From assembly GCA_937996585.1 (NCBI GenBank), contig CALKUW010000148.1, positions 1 through 18,624 of the forward strand: 18,624 bases of DNA. The letters run 5' to 3'. Origin of the DNA: an uncultured Flavobacteriales bacterium. GTDB taxonomy: Bacteria; Bacteroidota; Bacteroidia; Flavobacteriales_D; Sanyastnellaceae. How positions within the stretch are numbered: position 1 is the stretch's first letter; every line of letters begins with the position of its first letter. The notes beneath the pieces are model-generated. The model was given only the letters and a program-made list of their open reading frames with translations, did no database searches and was not told the origin of the DNA. The translations under genes and the position numbers were made by a program. Positions 10,001 through 16,484 of this stretch are shown here, piece by piece.

Positions 10001-11210
10001 CGCCTCGCCCGAATCGGGTGTCGATGGCGTCTACCCTCTGTGCCTCAGCACACCGGAGGACGGGGGCTGCAAGGATCCTTATGCCGAAAATTTCGACCCC
10101 AACGCGGTCTATGACGACGGAACCTGCGAACCCACCTGCTACCCCCTGACCATCTCCATCCAGCCCGATTGCCACCCAGAGGAAATCAGCTGGAGCCTGA
10201 GCCCCGGAGGCCTGGCCATTGCTCCGGGCGGCGTCCCCGCTTCCGGACAACAGTGGAACCTCTGTCTCGAAGAAGGCTGCCGCACCTTCCAGGTCCAGGA
10301 CCAGCAAGCCAATGGATGGACGCCATGTCCAGACCAGACAGCGGGGATCACCCTCACCTGCTTGGACGATACCATTTTCCACGTGGTCAACCCTTCCTTT
10401 GGCAGCCTGTTGCAAGCGCCCGTCTGCCTGCCGCCCGTATCGAACGCGGGATGCATGTTGCCCGACGCCTGCAACTTCGACCCCCTCGCTGACGGACCGG
10501 GTCCCTGCGACTACAGTTGCTACGGCTGTGCCGACTCAACAGCCTGCAACTTCGATCCGCTGTCATCCCGAGACGATGGGAACTGCCTCTTCGCTTCGGG
10601 ATGCACCCACCCGGCGGCCTGCAACTTCGACCTCTTCGCCTTGTGTGACGATGGAGGGTGCAACTTCCCGGATCCCGGGCTCGATTGCAATGGCGACTGT
10701 CTGGGCGGTGATGCCGACGGTGACGGCGTCTGTGACGGTGACGAATTCGCCGGCTGCACCCACCCCGATGCCTGCAACTTCCAGATTGGTGCAACGGAAG
10801 ACGACGCATCGTGCTTCTTCCCGACCATGGCCTGGCCGGACACCGATGGCGATGGCTATGGCGACGACACACCGGGCCTTGGTCAGGGTTTCTGCGGGGT
10901 TCCGCCTCCAGGATGGGTGACCAATGACGGCGATTGCAACGACGCCAATGCCAATTTCTATCCCGATGCGCCCTTGGCGCCGTTGGGTGGCGACGTCAAT
11001 TGCGATGGCTTCGTCTCCGGGTCGGAACTGGCCCCATGTTCAAGCGACATCAATGGCGATGGCATCACCGCCATCGACGATCTGCTGGGTTTGCTGAGCG
11101 AATTCGGTTGCCTGTCGGAATGCACGCAGGATGTGGACGGCAACGGCGTCGTATCCAGCGGCGACCTGCTCATCCTGTTGGCCGCCTTCGGCATGGAATG
11201 CACCTTTTGA
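7053..11210 (+). CDS. secreted BNR/Asp-box (sortilin-VPS10-like) beta-propeller protein with GCxxPxACNF repeats
   Basis: Large exported protein, 1385 residues from the ATG at 7053. A signal peptide ends near STAFA/QA; an ATG at 7071 would also preserve it, while the open frame back to 6987 overlaps the protease stop. Residues about 150-790 form a beta-propeller with many Asp boxes of the S-x-D-x-G-x-[ST]-W type, of the kind found in VPS10 and BNR/sialidase-like proteins. A CARDB-like segment follows (about 790-890), then two similar beta-sandwich stretches rich in Cys (about 895-1000 and 1025-1130), five GCxxPxACNF repeats (1005-1256, the first lying between the sandwiches), a MopE-like motif (1263-1319) and the 57-residue dockerin-like end (1329-1385). 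It lies 34 bases after the protease and shares its tail, so joint expression and the same export or anchoring route are likely. No catalytic residues of a sialidase can be assigned; a binding or adhesive role is a guess. Confidence 0.85.
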   Translation: MPRAPKMADPASPLRGGARACLLAGALWWMVLLAGIAAGSTAFAQAPSPHWSALMRDGSVPMDSVRAAFEATAVTPGSKGKGFKPFHRWEAFMAPRLDAEGYRPTNGQVLRSLERAEEDRIAEANQRSTTDPSWQYEGPIGPTGLGGSGRLNRLVARPGTLDEWWACAPSGGLWKTADAGQSWTAMGADQLGSIGVSDIAFHPTDPDRLFIATGDGDFGDTRSIGVWTSADGGNTWEATGLDWNTFMGRTLTRLVIHPDHPDTMWTASSLGIYRSVNGGDNWIRTLTGDYASLECDPSNPNHLLAGEFGNLLAESFDAGATWTENSLDGASFGISRIALAFAPSAPDTVYAIAGKNSNQGFSGFWRSTDGGSNWEARMLDGEGPNLLGWTVDGVDAGGQAWYDLTLAVHPEDPDRVHAGGVNLWSTEDGGAQWNCAGHWYSGGELPYLHADQHALQYLPDGRLLVANDGGAFVFDPDAGTAVDHSAGLSIAQAYRVDLDPQSIDRFIVGTQDNGTFMKHEGSWEHVLGGDGFQCAFHSSVDDIVYASLYYGQLFRSDDGGNAFQEIAGNAGSNENGEGAWLTPWEVSPFNPDWMFVAKDRIYRSTNRGNSWMPLSTIPGGPCTAIALAPSDITRVYAVKEFRLWRTTDGQSFDELDPPNGFSWITDIHVARNDADHIWACLSNYNDSIKVMESLDGGLNWSNLSEGLPPAPVNSLERDPDSGRLYAGTDVGVYSLAPALGASWERLSEGLPNVVVTDLQVHTPSGRLVAGTYGRGVFTLDLPDPPALDAALGRMQSPRGADCSASPDITVPVLNLGVQEIHQLRIAYGYFGGASSDTLWNGTIAPGDSVHLELAPLEAPVGWSDLSVIITEVDGGSDDRSSNNTRSTRNLRMAEAEQVVLHFTSDCFGSQHGWLFKDALGRVLHRSGWLPPLSSFTDTLCLPTDCITFEVHRDQLSGYESLMADCGTELSFSLTVLGASAPFLASPESGVDGVYPLCLSTPEDGGCKDPYAENFDPNAVYDDGTCEPTCYPLTISIQPDCHPEEISWSLSPGGLAIAPGGVPASGQQWNLCLEEGCRTFQVQDQQANGWTPCPDQTAGITLTCLDDTIFHVVNPSFGSLLQAPVCLPPVSNAGCMLPDACNFDPLADGPGPCDYSCYGCADSTACNFDPLSSRDDGNCLFASGCTHPAACNFDLFALCDDGGCNFPDPGLDCNGDCLGGDADGDGVCDGDEFAGCTHPDACNFQIGATEDDASCFFPTMAWPDTDGDGYGDDTPGLGQGFCGVPPPGWVTNDGDCNDANANFYPDAPLAPLGGDVNCDGFVSGSELAPCSSDINGDGITAIDDLLGLLSEFGCLSECTQDVDGNGVVSSGDLLILLAAFGMECTF
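7578..9152 (+). repeat. Asp-box (BNR) repeats encoding the beta-propeller
   Basis: About ten Asp-box motifs lie in the BNR protein. Clear ones start at residues 176 (TADAGQSW), 229 (SADGGNTW), 275 (SVNGGDNW), 315 (SFDAGATW), 367 (STDGGSNW), 425 (STEDGGAQW), 556 (SDDGGNAF), 604 (STNRGNSW) and 693 (SLDGGLNW), plus a degenerate TTDGQSF near 648. Their spacing, often 40-60 residues, fits successive propeller blades. The gap between 425 and 556 suggests blades lacking the motif. Confidence 0.8.
10065..10820 (+). repeat. GCxxPxACNF Cys-rich repeat array (five copies)
   Basis: Five related units start at residues 1005 (GCKDPYAENF), 1133 (GCMLPDACNF), 1158 (GCADSTACNF), 1183 (GCTHPAACNF) and 1234 (GCTHPDACNF); each is followed by an acidic DDG-C or similar ending. 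Copies three and four are head to tail, 25 residues apart. A sixth copy lies in the upstream protease at 6563. This repeat type is common in exported proteins of marine Flavobacteriales; its function is not established. Confidence 0.8.
11037..11207 (+). repeat. dockerin-like four-cysteine C-terminal module, copy 2
   Basis: This is the last 57 residues of the BNR protein, exactly the same length as the end of the protease. Both loops are well formed here: DINGDGITAIDD followed by LLGLLSEFG, and DVDGNGVVSSGD followed by LLILLAAFG. Cysteines fall at positions 1, 25, 29 and 55. The underlying DNA is clearly diverged from copy 1, so this is not a very recent duplication. Confidence 0.75.
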
Positions 11211-11244
11211 CCCGCAGCCGCATTTTTTGGGCGAATTTCGAAGC

Positions 11245-12714
11245 ATGTCAGATGCGATTCGCCAATTGGAACCCGCGGCCCTCTGGGGTCGATTTGCCGA
11301 TTTGAATGCCATTCCCCGCGCGTCGGGAAAAGAGGAAGCCGTCTGTCGGTGGATCACCGGGCTCGCCCAGAATGCCGGGCTCGAGGTTTCTTCCGATTCC
11401 GTGGGCAATGTCCTTGTTCGGAAGCCCGCCACGGCAGGCCTTGAAGACCGCAAGACGGTCATCCTGCAGAGCCATGTGGATATGGTCCACCAGAAGAACA
11501 ACGACACCGCGTTCGATTTCGACACCGAAGGCATCCGCATGCGCATCGACGGAGATTGGGTCCGCGCCGAAGGCACCACGTTGGGTGCTGACAACGGATT
11601 GGGCGTGGCCACCATGCTCGCCCTGATGGAGGCGACGGACATTCCCCATCCCCCGCTTGAATTCCTCTTCACCATCGATGAGGAAACCGGCATGACCGGT
11701 GCCCTTGAACTGGAGCGGAATTGGATGACCGGCGAGATCCTGCTCAACCTCGACACCGAAGACGACCGGGAAATCGGCATCGGCTGTGCGGGCGGCATCG
11801 ACCTGGGTTTTTCCGGCCGGCTGGACACCTGCGAAGGCACTGGCGAATCCGGCATCCTTGTGGAGGTCAAAGGTGGCAGTGGTGGACACTCAGGCATGGA
11901 CATCCACAAAGGCATCGCCAACGCCAACAAGATTCTGGTGCGGGTGGTGCGGGAGATGATGGCTGCCTGCAGCAGCGATGAAGATGTCGAACTTGCTGCG
12001 CTCGACGGCGGTGGGCTGCGGAATGCCATCCCGCGGGAGGCCAAGGCCACCCTCGCTGCCGATGGCGAAGCCGCAACTTGGCAGAAGCGCATGGCTGCCC
12101 TCGTAGCGGATATCCTCGCAGAATACCGCACCACGGATCCGGATCTCGCCGTGCATTTCCATACGGTCGGCGCACCGGACCGGGTGCTGACCTCCACGGC
12201 GGGCGAAAATCTACTCGCCGCCCTTGACTGCTGCCCGAATGGCATCGACCGCATGAGCCCCGACATCCCCGGCTTGGTACAGACCTCCAACAACCTCGCC
12301 CGCATTTCGCTGGTGGACGGTCTTGTCGAAGTGCATTGCCTCACGCGGAGCTCTGTGGACACCGAGAAAATGGACCTGGCCCGCCGCATCGAAACCGGCT
12401 TCCTTCAGGCCAGGCTCGCAGCCGCCCGCGGTGGAGCCTACCCCGGCTGGACCCCCGACCCGGAGAGTGAAGCCGTTCGCATGATGACCGACCTATACAG
12501 GGAGCTCCATGACGAGGAGCCCTTGGTCCTCGCCTGCCATGCCGGCCTCGAATGTGGCATCCTCGGCAGCCGCTACCCCGGTCTGGACATGGTCAGCTTC
12601 GGCCCCACCATACTCGGCGCCCACAGCCCGGATGAGCGGGCATCCATCCCCTCCGTCTCCAAGTATTGGAACTGGCTCCTCGAGGCCCTGGTCCGGACCC
12701 CCGAACGCGCATAA
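11245..12714 (+). CDS. pepD: aminoacyl-histidine dipeptidase (peptidase D, M20C family)
   Basis: Cytosolic di-zinc dipeptidase that splits Xaa-His and other dipeptides; 489 residues, close to E. coli PepD (485). The co-catalytic site is complete: His77 and Asp79 in QSHVDMVHQ, bridging Asp116 in GADNGLGVA, catalytic Glu146 and Glu147 in DEETGMTG, Asp170 in NLDTEDD, and His460 in the C-terminal GAHSPDE motif. The lid domain between these contains the expected GGSGGHSGMDIHKG loop. The start at 11245 gives the normal N-terminus (MSDAIRQLEP); the upstream frame overlaps the BNR gene end. It lies 34 bases after that gene and its TAA shares one base with the surE ATG, so it heads or joins the surE-lpxB run. 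No signal peptide is present. Confidence 0.95.
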   Translation: MSDAIRQLEPAALWGRFADLNAIPRASGKEEAVCRWITGLAQNAGLEVSSDSVGNVLVRKPATAGLEDRKTVILQSHVDMVHQKNNDTAFDFDTEGIRMRIDGDWVRAEGTTLGADNGLGVATMLALMEATDIPHPPLEFLFTIDEETGMTGALELERNWMTGEILLNLDTEDDREIGIGCAGGIDLGFSGRLDTCEGTGESGILVEVKGGSGGHSGMDIHKGIANANKILVRVVREMMAACSSDEDVELAALDGGGLRNAIPREAKATLAADGEAATWQKRMAALVADILAEYRTTDPDLAVHFHTVGAPDRVLTSTAGENLLAALDCCPNGIDRMSPDIPGLVQTSNNLARISLVDGLVEVHCLTRSSVDTEKMDLARRIETGFLQARLAAARGGAYPGWTPDPESEAVRMMTDLYRELHDEEPLVLACHAGLECGILGSRYPGLDMVSFGPTILGAHSPDERASIPSVSKYWNWLLEALVRTPERA

Positions 12715-13514
12715 TGACCCACTCCTCCTCCCGCCGGCCGCGCATCGCCATCACCAACGACGACGGCATCACCGCAAAGGGCATACAGGCGCTGACCGAA
12801 GCCATGACGCCGTTCGGTGACGTCTACGTGATCGCTCCTGACAGCCCTCAGAGCGGCATGGGTCACGCCGTGACCTTCAGCAGCATCCTGCGCCTGCATC
12901 CTTTCGAATTCGGGCGGGGTGTCGTGGAGGCACACGCCTGTTCGGGCACCCCAGTGGACTGTGTCAAGCTGGCCGTTGCAGAAGTCTTCGGTGAGGACAA
13001 CCTTCCCGACCTGCTGGTCAGCGGAATCAACCACGGCAGCAACGCTTCCATCAATGTGATCTATTCCGGCACCATGTCCGCGGCTGTTGAGGGCGCGATG
13101 TGCGGCATTCCCTCCATCGGATTCTCCCTGCTCGACGAACGATGGGATGCCGACTTCCGGGCCTCTGCAACAGTGGCCGGCACCATGGCTTCCGCCGTGC
13201 TCGAGCACGGCATGCCGCCGGGCACCTGCCTCAACGTCAACATTCCACGTGTGGCTCCCGAAGACCTCAAGGGCATCCGCATCTGCCGGCAGGCCATGGG
13301 GCATTGGCGCGACACCTTCGATGAGCGGCAAACCCCCGGTGGTAGCCCATATTATTGGATGCGCGGCGAATTCCACAACCCGGACAAGGGCGAGGACACC
13401 GACATCCATGCCCTGAACCAAGGCTTCGCCAGCGTCGTGCCTGTGCAATTCGACCTGACGGCCCACCACACCATCGGCACACTGAACGCCTGGAACCTGG
13501 GGAATGCGGAGTAA
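12714..13514 (+). CDS. surE: 5'/3'-nucleotidase SurE
   Basis: Metal-dependent nucleoside-monophosphate phosphatase of the SurE family, 266 residues against a usual 250-270. The active-site residues are present: Asp16-Asp17 in ITNDDGI, Ser47 in APDSPQSGMGHAVT, and Asn106 in SGINHGSN, followed by the conserved YSGTMSAAVEGAMCGIPSIG stretch. The ATG at 12714 overlaps the pepD stop (TAATG), whereas the in-frame ATG at 12666 would sit inside pepD. The position before a small membrane protein and lpxB is a familiar Bacteroidota arrangement. Its presumed role is nucleotide recycling in the cytosol. Confidence 0.95.
   Translation: MTHSSSRRPRIAITNDDGITAKGIQALTEAMTPFGDVYVIAPDSPQSGMGHAVTFSSILRLHPFEFGRGVVEAHACSGTPVDCVKLAVAEVFGEDNLPDLLVSGINHGSNASINVIYSGTMSAAVEGAMCGIPSIGFSLLDERWDADFRASATVAGTMASAVLEHGMPPGTCLNVNIPRVAPEDLKGIRICRQAMGHWRDTFDERQTPGGSPYYWMRGEFHNPDKGEDTDIHALNQGFASVVPVQFDLTAHHTIGTLNAWNLGNAE
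13508..13511 (+). promoter_or_regulatory. ribosome binding site deciding the start at 13516
   Basis: GGAG lies inside the last codons of surE, four bases before the ATG at 13516. An earlier in-frame ATG at 13504 has no such site and would overlap surE by 11 bases. The motif supports the shorter product and coupling to surE. Confidence 0.5.
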
Positions 13515-13515
13515 C

Positions 13516-13812
13516 ATGCCAGACCACCTGCTCGCCGGCGTCCTCGGCGGGGTGCTGGCTGCCCTGCTCGGCTATATGCTGTTCGGCGCTGCATGGGGCT
13601 GGTTGCAAGGAGAATCCCTGGCCTACTTTCACAGGGAGGTCTTCATGGGAAGCCCGCTCTACAAGGACCGCATCCTGAGCCTCTGCGTCCTGTCCGTCGT
13701 TCCCTTCTTCCACCTCGCTTTCAAGTGGAAGAAGGACCAATTCGCCCGGGGCACCCTCCTGGTGATGATCCTGATCGTCCTCTTCATCGTCTGGCTTCAA
13801 TACGGGGAATGA
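13516..13812 (+). CDS. small three-helix membrane protein, function unknown
   Basis: A 98-residue protein that I do not recognise as a named family. Three hydrophobic segments are visible: roughly residues 5-27 (LLAGVLGGVLAALLGYMLFG), 50-69 (ILSLCVLSVVPFFHLAF), and 78-95 (GTLLVMILIVLFIVWLQ). A basic KWKKDQ patch lies between the second and third. It begins one base after the surE stop, and its own TGA overlaps the lpxB ATG (ATGA). Such a small membrane gene between surE and lpxB recurs in Bacteroidota, to my knowledge, which suggests a link to envelope or lipid A work, but no function can be read from the sequence. Confidence 0.8.
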   Translation: MPDHLLAGVLGGVLAALLGYMLFGAAWGWLQGESLAYFHREVFMGSPLYKDRILSLCVLSVVPFFHLAFKWKKDQFARGTLLVMILIVLFIVWLQYGE

Positions 13813-14954
13813 GGCCTGCGTCAGAAACCACATCTGTGGGGCTGTCCCGCCTGTACATCGTCACCGGAGAGCCTTCGGGTGACGTGCACGCCGCAGCCGT
13901 CGTACGCGCCTTGAAGGAGCTGACTCCCGAAATCCAGGTGCGCGCCATGGGCGGAGATGCCCTTGCGGCCGAGGGTGCGGAACTGGTGGAACACGTGCGG
14001 AACACCGCCATCATGGGATTCGCCGAAGTGGTGCGCAAGCTGGGCTTCATCCGAAGGCTGATGGACAGGGTCAAGGAGGACATCCTCGCCTTCCATCCCG
14101 ACCGCATCCTGGTTGTGGACTATCCCGGATTCAACCTGCGCCTGGCCACCTGGGCACGAGAACAAGGCCTTGCAGTCGACATGTACATCGCTCCCCAGGT
14201 GTGGGCGTGGAAACGGGGGCGCATCCACCGGATGGCCCGCGACCTGGACCGGCTCTACGTCATTCTGCCGTTCGAACCGGAGCACTACGCCGATGTGGAC
14301 CTTCAGGTCGAATACGTCGGACATCCCCTGGCTGATGCCATCCCGGCCGCGTGGGCCACAGGAGAGCATGGCGCCGATGAGGCGGAGTGGCGAAAGCGGG
14401 TAGGGCTTCCACCGGAGGGTGAAATCCTCGCCCTGTTGCCGGGTTCCCGCCCCCAGGAAATCGACCGCATGCTCACCTGTCTGACAGAGGCGGCGCAGCA
14501 TTTTCCTGCACTCATCCCGGTGGTGGCCGGTGCACCCGGGCGCAGTGCATCGGATTACGCGACCGACCTACCGGTCCTCTTCGGCGAGACCCAAGCCCTA
14601 TATCGATTCGCTGTGGCCGGAATCGTGACCAGTGGCACTGCCACGCTGGAAGCGGCCTTGCACGGCCTGCCCCAGGTCGTCGCCTATAGAACCAGCCCCC
14701 TGACGTACACCCTGGCCCGGCTCTTCACCCGGGTTCGGTTCATCTCATTGGTCAACCTCGTACTCGATCGGGAAGCACTGCCGGAACGCATCCAAGGCGC
14801 CTGCACGCCTGTACAACTGGCGCGTGCGCTCGAAGACGTGTTGTCACCGGAAGGGCGCGCCCGCTTGGAACAGGACCAAGTGGATCTGCGCGGGCGACTG
14901 GCCAAGAAGGGCGCAGCAGCCTCTGTTGCCCGGAACCTTCTCAGGGAGGATTGA
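13809..14954 (+). CDS. lpxB: lipid-A-disaccharide synthase
   Basis: Glycosyltransferase (GT19) that joins UDP-2,3-diacylglucosamine and lipid X to form the lipid A disaccharide at the inner face of the inner membrane. The product is 381 residues, the standard size. Family hallmarks run in order: VTGEPSGDVHA at 18-28, MGGDAL, VVDYPGFNLRLA, YIAPQVWAWKRGR, YVGHPL, the LLPGSRPQEI loop, and VTSGTATLEAALHG near the nucleotide-sugar site, with the ALPERIQ-type stretch near the end. The start at 13809 gives a 4-base overlap with the preceding membrane gene; the long frame upstream is antisensical to that gene. It shows the cell makes an outer membrane with lipid A. It converges on the MuiA-like gene with 19 bases between stops. 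Confidence 0.96.
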   Translation: MRPASETTSVGLSRLYIVTGEPSGDVHAAAVVRALKELTPEIQVRAMGGDALAAEGAELVEHVRNTAIMGFAEVVRKLGFIRRLMDRVKEDILAFHPDRILVVDYPGFNLRLATWAREQGLAVDMYIAPQVWAWKRGRIHRMARDLDRLYVILPFEPEHYADVDLQVEYVGHPLADAIPAAWATGEHGADEAEWRKRVGLPPEGEILALLPGSRPQEIDRMLTCLTEAAQHFPALIPVVAGAPGRSASDYATDLPVLFGETQALYRFAVAGIVTSGTATLEAALHGLPQVVAYRTSPLTYTLARLFTRVRFISLVNLVLDREALPERIQGACTPVQLARALEDVLSPEGRARLEQDQVDLRGRLAKKGAAASVARNLLRED

Positions 14955-14973
14955 CCGGCTTGCTAGACCCGGG

Positions 14974-16461
14974 TCAGTCGAAGGCGGGAACGGGATCGTC
15001 CTTCCCGTGGCTGACGTCGAAGGCGAACTGTACCGTCCTGCTTTCGCCCGGTCCCAGCTCCAGCTCCCAATGGATGATGCTGGTTCCCTCATCCAAACGT
15101 CCACCATCAAGCTCCTCCGGTACCACCGCGACCTCGGCCTTGGCGGATGCGGGAAGCGGCTCTTCGAGCCGGATGGTGCCCGCCGTGCGGCTTCGGTTCC
15201 TGACCGTGATGCGGTAGGCCCGGTGGTGCTTTACCCTGCCCCCAAGCGTCGATTTGCTGCACAGCGCGGCGAGGCGTTCACGCTCGACCGACCAGTCGCG
15301 GACGACACCTGCATCCACGAACAGGCTGTCGTCCCGCTCGGTCAACCATACCCTTCCAACCGGTCGCTCATCAATGGTCAGGAGGGCCTGCTCCATCCTC
15401 GCCACAGGCGAAGAGGGCATGGCCAAAGCCAACCGCATGTTGACCGCCGGCGCTTGCTTCGGGACCGAGAAATGGAGCACCTTGACCGGGAGGTCGAGGC
15501 TGCCCAGCGACACGCTGCGGGACCATGACACCCCCGGCGCCAACCCATCCTCCACACTCCATTGTACCCCCGGCCAATCCGAGGAGCGGTCGGACCGCGG
15601 TGCAGCGTCGTATGCTCCTTTGGTCGCACCGTAGGTCATGTCCAACAATACGGGGACAGCATCCGGCCGCGCATCGAGGCCTGCATGCAGGGCGTCGTGG
15701 AAGCGGACGGGGACCGCACCACCTGTACGGGGCAGGTCCAACATCACCTCGGCCCGCTGCATCCAACGGAGCGCCGGATCATCCCCGGAACCGAGGGCCA
15801 ATACATCGCGCGGAGACCATTGCAACCCTTCACCGCGTTCGACCACCTGTGTCGTCATCGTACCGGAAGCGCCGGAGGGCATGTCAACCCACCAAGTGAA
15901 GCCCTTCCGGGGCGCCAGCTCCAATGCAGCCTGCTCCAGTGCATCCAATTCAGCATTGCCCTTCTCGATCTCGGCCTTCAACTCCACCCTGCGGAACAAC
16001 AGATCGCGCAGGGCCTCGTGCATCCAGTCGGCCATTTCCTCGAGGTCCTCCACCAGCAGGCTTTCGGCTGTACCGCCCACTTTCCTGTTGGCCCGCAGCA
16101 ACGCCAGGTCTTCCTCGACCAACTCCAACTGCGCCACCTTGAGGGCCTGGTCAATCCTCCGCCCCTCCAATTCTGCCCGGGCCTCATTCCACTGCTCTTC
16201 CTTCCCCGCTCCGAACCACTCCATTTCCGTGCGCCGCACAGTGCCACGGGAAACTTCCCGTCCGCCGAATACGGCCACGTCCCCCGCAGAGGAAGCATGG
16301 AAGCTCCGGGCCACCTTGCAGGCGCCGGGTGATACATCTGCTTTCCAGGTCACCACGACCGCGTCCCGGAAGACATCAATGTGGTCGACCGTCTGGCCGA
16401 ACGCCGGTTGAATGACGAGGATGGTCCCCAGTGCGAAACCGTTGCGGAGAAGGGCGTACAT
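14974..16461 (-). CDS. MuiA-like envelope protein (DUF4139 family)
   Basis: Exported protein of 495 residues with a signal peptide (MYALLRNGFALGTILVIQPAFG, cut before QT, split here over residues 1-24). A compact N-terminal beta domain resembling DUF4140 is followed by a long charged coiled coil (about 85-185) containing the LLRANRKVGG motif typical of MuiA-family proteins. A large C-terminal beta domain of DUF4139 type carries the YRITVRNRSRTAGTIRLEEP segment and a closing IIHWELELGPGESRTVQFAF strand. The start at 16461 is chosen because it begins the signal peptide; the open frame to 16533 overlaps the upstream gene. It lies 23 bases after the DUF4249 gene and is probably co-transcribed with it. 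The family is named for a mucoidy-inhibition phenotype, but its biochemical role is unknown. Its N-terminal domain looks shorter than usual. Confidence 0.75.
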   Translation of the reverse strand: MYALLRNGFALGTILVIQPAFGQTVDHIDVFRDAVVVTWKADVSPGACKVARSFHASSAGDVAVFGGREVSRGTVRRTEMEWFGAGKEEQWNEARAELEGRRIDQALKVAQLELVEEDLALLRANRKVGGTAESLLVEDLEEMADWMHEALRDLLFRRVELKAEIEKGNAELDALEQAALELAPRKGFTWWVDMPSGASGTMTTQVVERGEGLQWSPRDVLALGSGDDPALRWMQRAEVMLDLPRTGGAVPVRFHDALHAGLDARPDAVPVLLDMTYGATKGAYDAAPRSDRSSDWPGVQWSVEDGLAPGVSWSRSVSLGSLDLPVKVLHFSVPKQAPAVNMRLALAMPSSPVARMEQALLTIDERPVGRVWLTERDDSLFVDAGVVRDWSVERERLAALCSKSTLGGRVKHHRAYRITVRNRSRTAGTIRLEEPLPASAKAEVAVVPEELDGGRLDEGTSIIHWELELGPGESRTVQFAFDVSHGKDDPVPAFD

Positions 16462-16484
16462 GAGGGGCAATTTCCCGATTGGCT

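Noticed and set aside
10065..10820. The Cys-rich repeat stretch as a possible CRISPR-like or other DNA-level repeat
   Set aside because: The periodicity is at the protein level; the DNA of the units is diverged and spacing is irregular.
11211..11244. T-run (ATTTTTTGG) after the BNR gene as a terminator
   Set aside because: No stable GC hairpin directly precedes the T-run.
14952..14976. Short inverted repeat TGACC/GGTCA between the convergent lpxB and MuiA-like genes as a terminator
   Set aside because: Only five base pairs, a 15-base loop and no T-run; it does not meet the form of an intrinsic terminator.
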